A stretch of 64,000 nucleotides of DNA from Cylindrospermum sp. FACHB-282 (GTDB lineage Bacteria; Cyanobacteriota; Cyanobacteriia; Cyanobacteriales; Nostocaceae), in the NCBI RefSeq assembly GCF_014697195.1, contig NZ_JACJRJ010000019.1:1-64000 (forward strand), given 5' to 3'. Under the pieces are notes generated by a model. That model made no database searches. It was not told the DNA's origin and was given only the letters and a program-made list of their open reading frames with translations. The translations under genes and the position numbers were made by a program. Positions 18,828 to 27,151 of the stretch are shown here, one piece after another (the stretch's first letter is position 1; each line of letters opens with the position of its first letter).

Positions 18828-19664
18828 ATGAAAATCAACTTACCTCAACTCGCCCAACGCCCTGCTCCTCTGAGGCTGGGTTGTTTTATTTGCTTGTTAT
18901 TGCTTTTATGGTTGCCCCTAGCCGCACTAATTTACAGGATAGTGGGTGAGAGAAATGACCATGGCAATTTAGCAAGTATCTTGACAATGCCGATATTGTG
19001 TGCAGAGTTTATTTTTCTGGTGAAGTTATGGGGTAAGCAAGTCTATCAGCAACCGCAAATATTCACTGATTATGGTTTAGAGTTTTCACGTCTAAATGGT
19101 TTAGATGTGCTGCGGGGTTTAGCTATTGGATTCATTAGTGTTTTGAGTATATTTAGTTTACAGGGTTTATTAGGTTGGTTAATTTGGCAACCACCACAAG
19201 TTTTTTTACTCAAAATTATTTTAGAAGGTTTGCTGATTAGTTTAGCAGTGGCCTTTGGTGAGGAATTATTCTTTCGGGGTTGGTTGTTGGATGAATTGCA
19301 GCGAGATTACAGTCCGTCCATGGCACAATGGACAAATGCCATTTTATTTGCTGTAGCGCACTTTATTAAACCACTGGAGGCAATTATTCACACATTGCCG
19401 CAATTTCCAGCTTTAGTATTGCTAGGCTTAACGCTGGTATGGGGTAAGCGTTGGCGACGGGGACGTTTGGGCTTACCAATTGGTTTACATGGTGGTTTAG
19501 TTTGGGGTTATTACATTATTAATGTAGGGGAACTAATGACATATTCTCAACAAGTTCCTGACTGGGTAACTGGTGTGAATAAAAATCCTCTACAAGGTGT
19601 GATGGGGGTGCTATTTATGAGTGGATTGGCTTTATGGATGCGGAGGCGGAGTGTTAAAGTTTAA
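18828..19664 (+). CDS. CPBP-family intramembrane metalloprotease
   Basis: The 278-residue membrane protein has ~7 hydrophobic segments. The Abi/CPBP (CAAX protease and bacteriocin-processing) motifs are complete: EELFFRGW with Glu145-Glu146 and Arg150, FAVAHF with His178, and the third-motif His221 in LHGGLVWGY. These residues form the glutamate/histidine active site in the family. The substrate is not known; family members act in prenyl-protein processing, bacteriocin self-immunity or signalling. A small secreted-protein gene starts 2 nt after its stop, suggesting co-transcription. Confidence 0.92.
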   Translation: MKINLPQLAQRPAPLRLGCFICLLLLLWLPLAALIYRIVGERNDHGNLASILTMPILCAEFIFLVKLWGKQVYQQPQIFTDYGLEFSRLNGLDVLRGLAIGFISVLSIFSLQGLLGWLIWQPPQVFLLKIILEGLLISLAVAFGEELFFRGWLLDELQRDYSPSMAQWTNAILFAVAHFIKPLEAIIHTLPQFPALVLLGLTLVWGKRWRRGRLGLPIGLHGGLVWGYYIINVGELMTYSQQVPDWVTGVNKNPLQGVMGVLFMSGLALWMRRRSVKV

Positions 19665-19666
19665 GT

Positions 19667-19963
19667 ATGATTAAACGTTTCATTGTACTTTTACTAGTAT
19701 TAATACTTTCTTTGTCTGTAGCCTCTCCAGCTTTGGCTAAGGTATGCCGCAATTATGAAGGACAGGAAATTTGCATTCTCAGTATCAAACGTAGTGCCAA
19801 GAAATATTGGGAATATAGGGCTGCTGTGAGTGTTGATGAGGTAAAAATACCTGTAGAAGTTTACAACTGTCGGGGTAGGTTCAAGGTGAAAAAAGATGGG
19901 AGTATAACTCAATTTACACAGAATAGTCCTGGTGAGATGATTTGTAGTTTTTTTAAGAAATAA
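19667..19963 (+). CDS. Small secreted hypothetical protein
   Basis: The 98-residue precursor has a clear signal peptide (IKRFIVLLLVLILSLSV, predicted cleavage after ASPALA at about residue 24). The ~74-residue mature part contains four cysteines (at about 27, 36, 68 and 93), suggesting disulphide bonds in the periplasm, and ends with FFKK. I know no domain for it. It begins 2 nt after the CPBP protease stop, so it is probably in the same transcript; whether it is a substrate or partner of that protease is speculation. Confidence 0.7.
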   Translation: MIKRFIVLLLVLILSLSVASPALAKVCRNYEGQEICILSIKRSAKKYWEYRAAVSVDEVKIPVEVYNCRGRFKVKKDGSITQFTQNSPGEMICSFFKK

Positions 19964-20006
19964 TCATTTCTATTTCATGTTCCTGTAGGGGGCAATTGGC
20001 AATTGC

Positions 20007-20576
20007 TTATCCAAAAACAATGGCGCGATAAATTTCTGCGATCGCTAATTCTATCCCAACTGACTCTAAGGGAATCGATTGCTCTAAGTTGTTAAAATCA
20101 CTGAGTAACCAACCTTGGGATTGCTTGCTATAGCCTTCTAGAAAAGGTTCATCCTGTTCGATTAATAAATATTCCCGAAAACTCTTAATCGAGCGATACA
20201 TCCGAAATTTATTTTCCCGATCATAATCGGCTGTTGAAGGGGATAGTACTTCAATAATTAAGATGGGATTCAAGACTTCATCCGTGCGATTTTCATTCAG
20301 TTGCGGTTCACCCTCAAAAACCATCACATCTGGATATAGTCCACGTCGATGCTCAGGAATCCACAGCCGTAAATCGCTGTTAATTGGCTCGAATTGAGTA
20401 TCGCGTAGCAGAGAGGTAAGATAGGTCAAAGTGTTGCGACCGATGCGGCTGTGGTTAAGCGATCCTCCAGGCATAGGTACTATTTCTCCATCACGATATT
20501 CCCTGCGTCCTTCTGCTTTTTCTTCAATTGTGCGATATTCATCCAAACTGTAGCGATGCTCAACGGTAGTAATCAT
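20007..20576 (-). CDS. Uma2-family (DUF820) putative endonuclease
   Basis: The 189-residue protein matches the large cyanobacterial Uma2/DUF820 family with a PD-(D/E)xK nuclease-like fold. It has SLDEYRTIEE at the start, DGEIVPMPGGSLNHSRI (about 29-45), PDVMVF (about 77-82) and IIEVLSPSTADYDRENK (about 106-122), with a possible active site formed by the Asp in PDV and the Glu in IEVLS. These genes occur in many copies per genome, and nuclease activity is a prediction. It is isolated and convergent with the CPBP/small-protein pair. Confidence 0.88.
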   Translation of the reverse strand: MITTVEHRYSLDEYRTIEEKAEGRREYRDGEIVPMPGGSLNHSRIGRNTLTYLTSLLRDTQFEPINSDLRLWIPEHRRGLYPDVMVFEGEPQLNENRTDEVLNPILIIEVLSPSTADYDRENKFRMYRSIKSFREYLLIEQDEPFLEGYSKQSQGWLLSDFNNLEQSIPLESVGIELAIAEIYRAIVFG

Positions 20577-21081
20577 GGGTTATAACCGATTACATTGGCT
20601 TGTAGGGCAACAAAACTATTTTGTCACAGATTTAAGCGGGAGATGACATTTGCCCAGGGAGAGGATTTTCAACAATGCAAGGGCGCGTTATCAGTTAAGC
20701 GTTTCTTCCTTCTCTTCGAGACGCTTCGCGTAACCGCGTAGCCTGCGCTTTGCGCTTACGCGGTAATGCCGACCGCACCTACGCGAACGTTAAAAAAATT
20801 GACTTTGACAAAGAGTTAAGCCTTAACACCAAGCGTAGTTGGCTGGAAGTCGAAAAATTGTTAATTTATCCGAGAGCCAATACAGGGGCACAGCATTGCT
20901 GTGCCCCTACGATTAAACTAAATTTTGCCCAATTGAAGAAGTTTTTTATGTTTATTTATTCGGTGTGGCAAAAACACGCCAAATAATAAAGGCTGTAAAC
21001 CCTAAATAGGCGAATACAGTCAGCCATTCTTGCCAACGATTTGATATATCATTCATCGGTAATAGCAGAAAATAAATAATA
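20577..21081. other. Intergenic region with GC-rich palindromic repeat
   Basis: About 500 nt without a gene. At 20717-20765 there is a dense palindrome-rich block built of cttcgcgtaac / gttacgcg-like and gcgctttgcgc words, a common mobile repeat type in Nostoc-like genomes. A second palindrome (caggggcac...gtgcccct, about 20882-20907) follows. Confidence 0.5.
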
Positions 21082-21714
21082 TTAAACTTCCAATATTGTC
21101 CCCACCAAACAAGCCCTATCTAAATTAGCACCTTGCAAATTTGCCCCTTCTAATTCAGCACAGAGTAAATTCGCCCCTGTCAAATTCGCCCCCGCTAAGT
21201 TCGTCTTCCGCAAGTCGGCTTCTTCCAAATTAGCTTCACTTAATAAGGCGCCTCGCAAATCAGCGCGACTCAAGTCTGCACCTTTGAGATTTGCCCCTGT
21301 TAAATTTGCCCCCCGTAAATCCGCATCTCGAAAGTCAACATCTTGCAAGTTTACACTCATCAAATTGGCACCACTCAAGAAAGCACCTGCCAAAGTTACA
21401 TCGCTGAGGGTGGCTCCCATTAAGTTAGCACCGCGCAAATTACTACCTCGCAAGTCAGCACTTGTTAAATCGGCTTGCATCAAGTTTGCTCCCATGAGGT
21501 TGGCCCGCAAGTCGGTTTCTTGGAGGTTCGCCCCCATTAAGTTTGCGCCCTCTAAATGCCCGCCTTCGAGTTTAGAACCAGAGAAATTAGTACCCACAAG
21601 GTTCGCACCGGCTAGATTGATGCGGCTTAAATCTAGTTGAGATAGTTCCTCGTCTTCTAAGTCTGCCCCTGGGAGTTGTTTGAGTTTTCCTAATCTGATG
21701 GCTTCAATATTCAT
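21082..21714 (-). CDS. Pentapeptide-repeat protein
   Basis: The 210-residue protein consists, after a ~30-residue head, of about 33 tandem A(D/N)LXX pentapeptides (for example GANLMGANLQ, ADLRG), predicted to fold as a right-handed quadrilateral beta-helix. Such proteins are very common in cyanobacteria; some act as DNA mimics, most have no assigned role. No signal peptide or membrane segment. Its start overlaps the end of the DICT-HD gene by 4 nt (21711-21714), so the two are translationally coupled. Confidence 0.93.
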   Translation of the reverse strand: MNIEAIRLGKLKQLPGADLEDEELSQLDLSRINLAGANLVGTNFSGSKLEGGHLEGANLMGANLQETDLRANLMGANLMQADLTSADLRGSNLRGANLMGATLSDVTLAGAFLSGANLMSVNLQDVDFRDADLRGANLTGANLKGADLSRADLRGALLSEANLEEADLRKTNLAGANLTGANLLCAELEGANLQGANLDRACLVGTILEV

Positions 21715-23132
21715 TGGGGGTAAGTACCAATTTCTTCACTAATCTTGCTGTGGCTATCCCAGCGGGAATTAAGTAACCAGATACCGCTGCTAACTTTCGG
21801 TGTCGTCACGGGTAATTCGAGTCCCTGTTGCAAACCCATAACTAATAAAGTTAGGGTATCTACAAGTTTAGGGTCAAAGCGGGTTGATTGTTGCTGTCTG
21901 CACTCTTCTAAAGCTTGAATCAATATCTGTTCCTGACTTTTATCAGTAGATTTGTGCTGATTGACTCGCCGCTGAAAGTCTGCCACTAATGCCAAAATTC
22001 TCGACTCTAGAGGAATTTCATCCCCAGCTAAACCTGCTGGTTCTCCTGTACCATCCCACCACTCGGTTTGGTGGGTGATAATTTGGGCAACTGCTCGTAG
22101 TCGTGGCATTGTCCGCAATGCTTGGGCCCCTGGTACTAGAGGACAAGTTAAGGGACAACTCAGTACATCTTCTTGATAGCGTGTGGATGTACCGGGAGTG
22201 AGAACACTTTCTGCCTGCTGTAGGGGATCTATGCGGTGTAACAAACCGGCTAGGCGCAATCTCTTAGTTTGCCATGCTGGTAAATCTAACAGCTGCCCAA
22301 TTGTTTCAGAAATTGCGACTACTTCGGCGGAGGCCATGGGGTTTTTAATATCTGCTAGATCCATCAGTTGTGCCATCCGCAAAAATGCCTGGATTTCGTT
22401 AGAAACCAGGTTGCGATCTAGGGCTAGTTGGCGCTGCGCTGCGGGGATAGCTAGATTTTCTTGCCCCAATTGGAGGTAATCTACGACGCGGGAGACAACT
22501 GCGCTGAGGTTTGCTAGTGGGGCAATGGCGAAACGCCCGCGGTCGGGGAGTGTATTTTTAATTGCTTGTTGATGGGCGGTGAGTTTGTTCGCCAGTTCTG
22601 GGTTGTATGCTTGGATGTGGGCGATCGCTAATTCTGCTGTCTCTTGGACTAGTTCTGGCTCAAATGTCCACAAGCCATAGAACTTGCGCTCTAAATCTGA
22701 TGTCGGTAGCCCAGCGCTGCCATAATCAGCTGCTGATAATTCTTGACAAAGTACCATCGCTGTGTAGCTGGGCGAGAGGATAATCAAATGCCACTCCTGG
22801 GCCACTGGATCACCAGAATCTAACGCCACTAAATCTACGTTGGGCAGCAGGCTGGTGGGGTGTTGGCCAAATCCGGCGTCAGGGGCAGCCATGATCGCAA
22901 TTTCCCGGCTACGCTGGGCGATATCTGCGTATCGATTTGCTTCTTGCAGATACCATTTACCCTGTTGAAAGGCGGTGATCACTAAGGGCTGACCATCGTC
23001 GGTTAAGATGTGGTCTTCTAGGGCATGGCATAGAGATACTAGGGTATTTTTGTAGTACACCCCAAAGTGAATCGGCCTGGAGCTATGGCGGTGGGCTGTT
23101 TCCAGCTGTTGGATAATTGAACCTTCTAGCAT
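21711..23132 (-). CDS. DICT sensory domain protein with HD-type C-terminal domain
   Basis: The 473-residue protein has an N-terminal DICT domain (about 1-170; IHFGVYYKNTLVSLCHALE near 21-39), named for its presence in diguanylate cyclases and two-component proteins. A helical linker follows, then an HD-like domain (LAGLLHRIDP near 298-307; ITHQTEWWDGTGEP near 359-372), with a tyrosine/tryptophan-rich WWDGTG matching HD-GYP helices (xxHHExxDGxGYP) but degenerate at several positions. The metal-binding His-Asp pairs are therefore probably incomplete, and phosphodiesterase activity is doubtful. It overlaps the pentapeptide gene by 4 nt. Confidence 0.78.
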   Translation of the reverse strand: MLEGSIIQQLETAHRHSSRPIHFGVYYKNTLVSLCHALEDHILTDDGQPLVITAFQQGKWYLQEANRYADIAQRSREIAIMAAPDAGFGQHPTSLLPNVDLVALDSGDPVAQEWHLIILSPSYTAMVLCQELSAADYGSAGLPTSDLERKFYGLWTFEPELVQETAELAIAHIQAYNPELANKLTAHQQAIKNTLPDRGRFAIAPLANLSAVVSRVVDYLQLGQENLAIPAAQRQLALDRNLVSNEIQAFLRMAQLMDLADIKNPMASAEVVAISETIGQLLDLPAWQTKRLRLAGLLHRIDPLQQAESVLTPGTSTRYQEDVLSCPLTCPLVPGAQALRTMPRLRAVAQIITHQTEWWDGTGEPAGLAGDEIPLESRILALVADFQRRVNQHKSTDKSQEQILIQALEECRQQQSTRFDPKLVDTLTLLVMGLQQGLELPVTTPKVSSGIWLLNSRWDSHSKISEEIGTYPQ

Positions 23133-23287
23133 AGGGTTATGTGAGTGCTGAGTTATGAGTGCTAAGTGCTGTTAGCGGTGGTGGGGCGTTTAGCCCGTGC
23201 TGAGTTAAGAATAAAAACTAACAATTAACCAGTTACAACTAACAACTTATCACTCAGCACTCACTACTCAGCACTGTAGCTTGTCTT

Positions 23288-24880
23288 CTATGATATGCCT
23301 GCTAGCTGTTTCGCTTTCGGCTCTATTGGTGCAGTAAGTGCTGTTTCTAGTTCGGCACAACCTAATCTTTCTTCTAAGATTTTCATAACTTCGCGTCCGA
23401 AGTCATTGGGGTTGCGTCGCCAAGCTTGTAAACAGACTTCCCCGAAAAAGGAGCCAAGAGGTTCGGGGTTCCACAGGAGTTTTCTGGCATTCCACGGCAT
23501 ATGGCTCATGGGATTGTATCCTGGTTTAAGGATACCCTCTTTAAAGGCAAATTCTTCTAAGTGGGTATGAGGTTGCAGCCCAATAAAGAAGATTGCAGGT
23601 TCGACTTTATCAGCACCAAAAATATTTTCTAGTTCTCGGTGGTAGGCGATGGTTTGGCGAATAGTTTCGGGGCGTTCGTCAATCACGTTAAAGGAGTAGT
23701 TGACGGAAACTAAGTCGTTGAAACCAGCTGCTTTTAAATCGCGACAGTTTTGCAAGACGGTTCGCAGGTTATACCCCATCCGCATTTTCCGCACAAGTTC
23801 TTGAGAACCGCTGGTAATACCGATTTCAAAGTAGTTCATCCCGGTTTTCGCCATCAAGTCACACAATTCTGGTGTCAGGTTGTCGGCTCTGATGTATGCT
23901 GCCCAGTGGATGTCTGTCATGCCAGAATCAATGATTTTTTGTAAGAGTTCTACAGCATCATCGATAAATTTCCGGGCGGGGATAAATTGGGCATCGGTAA
24001 ACCAGAAATTGCGAACGCCGCGATCGTATAATTGGCGCATCTCGGCAACGACTTCATCAGCTGGGTTAATGCGTACCTGTTTACCTTCAACAACGGTGTA
24101 GACGCAATAACAGCAGTTGTGGGGACAACCGCGCTTGGTTTGTACGCCGATGTAAAAGTCTTGTTCTTGCAGGTAATAATTAAATTCCGGCCAGATGGTT
24201 TCGATATAGTCGTAGTTACAGGCGGTTTTTTCCAGTGGGGTGGGTTGTTCGTGGATGAGGCGTTCTCGCGGTTGAGTTTCGCCGACTACATAGCAGCGTT
24301 CATCCCGAAACTCACTACCATTTAAGACTTTTGTGAGTAGGGTTTCTCCTTCACCTACAGAAATAATTGTCCCTTGAGGCAAGCTTTTACCCAACTGTTC
24401 GTAAAACACGCTGACTGCGCCACCACCCACAACTAAGCGAGTGTCAGCATTGTATTTCTGGGCGCGTTTAAGTCCGCGTTTGATTAATCCCAGGTTTTGC
24501 CAAAGTTCTCCATAGTAACTTAGGAGTAACTTTAAGCCGCCCAATGCCCCCCTTAATCTGACAAAGGGATTTTTGGCATAAAAGACTTCAAAGGAATTTT
24601 GCAGGGGGTTACCACCGCGTCCACCAACTGGGGCATATATTTGAATATCCCGCCAAGAAAAGACTAACAGTGTGGGTTTAAATTCATCGATACAGCTATC
24701 TAGGGCGGCAGCGTAATCTAGAGGTGGCACTGTGCCCAAATCAAAAATCCGCTGTTGGATGCTGGGAAATAGCTTGTGGACGTGATCACAAAGATAGACA
24801 ACCCCAATGGGAAAGATGGGGTTACAGGGAAGGCGAACGTAGAGAATTCGATTTTCCATCATAGGGGGTTTAACTTCCAT
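23288..24880 (-). CDS. B12-binding-type radical SAM protein (possibly Slr0320-like)
   Basis: The 530-residue protein has an N-terminal Rossmann-like region (about 10-200, VVGGGAVS at 150-157, typical of cobalamin-binding domains but without a DxHxxG motif). The radical SAM core follows with Cys252-Cys256-Cys259 in GCPHNCCYC and GITSGSQELVRKM near 370. The family is cyanobacterial; I tentatively recall a homologue (Slr0320) linked to photosystem II function in high light. It is monocistronic. ATG at 24880 is used; Met7/Met8 are alternative starts. The substrate is unknown. Confidence 0.85.
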   Translation of the reverse strand: MEVKPPMMENRILYVRLPCNPIFPIGVVYLCDHVHKLFPSIQQRIFDLGTVPPLDYAAALDSCIDEFKPTLLVFSWRDIQIYAPVGGRGGNPLQNSFEVFYAKNPFVRLRGALGGLKLLLSYYGELWQNLGLIKRGLKRAQKYNADTRLVVGGGAVSVFYEQLGKSLPQGTIISVGEGETLLTKVLNGSEFRDERCYVVGETQPRERLIHEQPTPLEKTACNYDYIETIWPEFNYYLQEQDFYIGVQTKRGCPHNCCYCVYTVVEGKQVRINPADEVVAEMRQLYDRGVRNFWFTDAQFIPARKFIDDAVELLQKIIDSGMTDIHWAAYIRADNLTPELCDLMAKTGMNYFEIGITSGSQELVRKMRMGYNLRTVLQNCRDLKAAGFNDLVSVNYSFNVIDERPETIRQTIAYHRELENIFGADKVEPAIFFIGLQPHTHLEEFAFKEGILKPGYNPMSHMPWNARKLLWNPEPLGSFFGEVCLQAWRRNPNDFGREVMKILEERLGCAELETALTAPIEPKAKQLAGIS

Positions 24881-25460
24881 CTTGCCGTTATTTAAGGAAA
24901 ACGCGAGAGAAACATCCAGTTTTAAATTGTGTGTTTGTTTTGGTTGCTCTTATCTATCACCATTTTGCTTGACATTTCAGCCGATTATTGATAGACGATA
25001 GCAACCGGGAAAAAAGTTAAACTTGCTCTAGGTAAAAGATGCATGGCATCTAGAAAATAAGCTTTATGAAGAAAGTTTTCATATAGCTTTACCATAACAT
25101 TGAGTTGATTAATTAAGGGATGATTCTCGCCTGTTAGTCCGGGGAGGGATGAAATAGAAAAACTAGTTCCTTTATTTTGGTAAAGCTAAGGGGATCGTCG
25201 CCATGTCTATCCTCTTGATGATCTTCCTTTGCGGATTTGTAGCTGAATTGTCAGGAAACAAATATCAAAATAACTATTGATGGTGTATAATTATAGGAAA
25301 ATTATATACGTACACAAAATTTTCATAATTCAGACATATCTTTAGATAGAAATGATGCAGAAAAGTTTAGTTGGTAGTCGGAGTTACAGCAACTGGGGAT
25401 CGGCCGATGCTAGTTTGTCTGGTGTAATGTAAAATTGTGGCGTAAAGCTCCTCAGCAGTT
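24881..25460. other. Intergenic region, no gene seen
   Basis: An AT-rich 580-nt divergent promoter region between the radical SAM gene (-) and DUF1830 (+). A small palindrome (agatgcatggcatct, about 25037-25051) is present. No small RNA or gene can be supported from the sequence. Confidence 0.4.
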
Positions 25461-25856
25461 ATGGCTCAAATATTAGACCCTCTACCACCGGAGCAATCGG
25501 GGAAATTTCTCTGCTGCTACGTCAATGCCACGAGCAAAATACAGGTGGCTCGCATCTCGAATATTCCTAACTGGTACTTTGAAAGGGTTGTTTTTCCAGG
25601 ACAACGCTTAGTTTTTGAAGCACCGAAAGAAGCTCATATGGAGATTCATACGGGTATGATGGCAAGTGCAATTTTATCGGATAATATTCCGTGCGATCGC
25701 CTGGCAATCCATGAATCTAGTACTGAAGAGTTTGATAAAGACTCATCAGCAGGAATAGACCCTATAAATACCAACGCTATGGTGTCCTCAATTAATACAA
25801 AAACCGGAGAAATCACAAAACCCTTACAAGTTGCTGGATTATCATCTGTTGATTAA
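25461..25856 (+). CDS. DUF1830 domain protein
   Basis: The 131-residue cytoplasmic protein matches the cyanobacterial DUF1830 family: CCYVNATSKIQVARISNIPNW (18-38 region) and ERVVFPGQRLVFEAP (42-56), followed by MEIHTG and an IPCDRLAI segment. The acidic and variable C-terminal ~45 residues are not part of the domain. No function is known for the family. An intrinsic terminator follows 25 nt after the stop, so the gene is monocistronic. Confidence 0.85.
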   Translation: MAQILDPLPPEQSGKFLCCYVNATSKIQVARISNIPNWYFERVVFPGQRLVFEAPKEAHMEIHTGMMASAILSDNIPCDRLAIHESSTEEFDKDSSAGIDPINTNAMVSSINTKTGEITKPLQVAGLSSVD

Positions 25857-25881
25857 AAAACACAATTTTGCTCAATTTGAG

Positions 25882-25908
25882 GGTTGCTGAATTCAGCAAC
25901 CTTTTTTG
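25882..25908 (+). terminator. Intrinsic terminator after the DUF1830 gene
   Basis: The perfect palindrome ggttgctgaattcagcaacc (25882-25901) is followed directly by six T residues. It is a strong Rho-independent terminator. Confidence 0.85.
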
Positions 25909-26117
25909 TTGAGGAACGTGGATTAGGCGTTGCTGAAGAAAGAGGATAAATTGAGATTTTTGACCAAGGCTAAAGGTTGATTTAATGTTGCTAGAGAAAT
26001 GCTGCTATCGTCAGGTATCGAAAAATTTCCTGTGTTTGCCTTGGAGTAGCACTCTACTCAACCCATTTAGAACTCATATAAGCCGTACAATCAATATAGT
26101 ATGTTCGTGTTTATGCA

Positions 26118-26972
26118 ATGACTAAAAACGTTCTCCTACGGAACAATGTGAGAGTATTTGGACAAGGCACACAGTCCATGCTGTTCGCTCATGGATTTGG
26201 CTGTGATCAGAATATGTGGCGTTTCGTAACACCAGCTTTCGAGAACGACTACCAGATCGTTCTATTTGACTATGTAGGGTCGGGGAAATCTGATCTTAGC
26301 GCCTACAGTGCCGAAAGGTACGGCCACCTCAAGGGCTATGCCCAGGATATTCTCGATATCTGTGCAGCATTGGCGTTGACCGATGTGATTTTCGTCGGGC
26401 ATTCTGTCAGCAGCGTCATTGGCATGCTGTCCTCCATCCAAGCTCCTAATCTTTTTGACAGCCTGATTCTCGTCTGTCCTTCACCCTGCTACATCAATGA
26501 CCTACCCGATTACTTGGGAGGGTTTGAGCGCCAAGACATTGAGGATCTGCTTGATATTATGGATAAAAATTACATTGGTTGGGCGAGCTTTCTGGCTCCT
26601 ATGGTGATGAAAAACGAGGATCAGCCTGAGCTAACTCGTGAACTTGAGAGCAGCTTTTGCTCTACTGATCCTGTGTTTGCCAGCCGCTTCGCCAAGGCCA
26701 CTTTTTACTCTGACAACCGTAGTGATTTACCCAAGGTGAGAGTACCTGCACTAATCTTGCAATGTGCCGAGGATGCGATCGCCCCCATCGAGGTGGGACA
26801 TTACCTGCACCACCACTTGCTCAAAAGTACGTTGAAACTGATGAAGGCTACGGGACATTGCCCACACATGAGCCATCCAGAGGAGACTATCCATCTAATT
26901 AAGGAGTATCTGACTGCCGTCCCATTGCCAACACAATTGAGCACCGAAAAAGAATCATCAACAAACCCCTAA
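26118..26972 (+). CDS. RsbQ-like alpha/beta hydrolase
   Basis: The 284-residue alpha/beta hydrolase has AHGFGCDQNMW at 24-34, nucleophile Ser96 in GHSVSS, Asp219 in CAEDAIAP and His247 in GHCPHMSHP. These residues, and even their numbering, agree with the catalytic triad I recall for Bacillus RsbQ. RsbQ is required for energy-stress signalling through the PAS domain of its partner RsbP, and D14/KAI2 are plant relatives. The next gene downstream on the same strand begins with a PAS domain, mirroring the rsbQ-rsbP arrangement. The ligand or substrate is unknown. It is 179 nt from that gene, with a 50-bp repeat in the gap. Confidence 0.9.
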   Translation: MTKNVLLRNNVRVFGQGTQSMLFAHGFGCDQNMWRFVTPAFENDYQIVLFDYVGSGKSDLSAYSAERYGHLKGYAQDILDICAALALTDVIFVGHSVSSVIGMLSSIQAPNLFDSLILVCPSPCYINDLPDYLGGFERQDIEDLLDIMDKNYIGWASFLAPMVMKNEDQPELTRELESSFCSTDPVFASRFAKATFYSDNRSDLPKVRVPALILQCAEDAIAPIEVGHYLHHHLLKSTLKLMKATGHCPHMSHPEETIHLIKEYLTAVPLPTQLSTEKESSTNP

Positions 26973-27080
26973 ATTTATTTATGGATAACGTAGAAATAAT
27001 TGTGCCTCCAGGCGTAAGCACTCTTACACAAAGTGTCCTTGTTCAGAAGAACTAAATTTATTTATGGGGGTTGTAATTTT

Positions 27081-27130
27081 GAATTTTGTTAGCGCAACTC
27101 CTCTGAAAGAGGCATTTTGAATTTTGAATT
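27081..27130. repeat. 50-bp inverted repeat, left copy
   Basis: It matches the reverse complement of 28787-28836 at 48 of 50 positions. The pair brackets exactly the PAS-GAF-GGDEF gene. The core itself is palindromic (cctctgaaagagg). Confidence 0.9.
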
Positions 27131-27151
27131 CCCCGAAGGGTTTACCAATCA

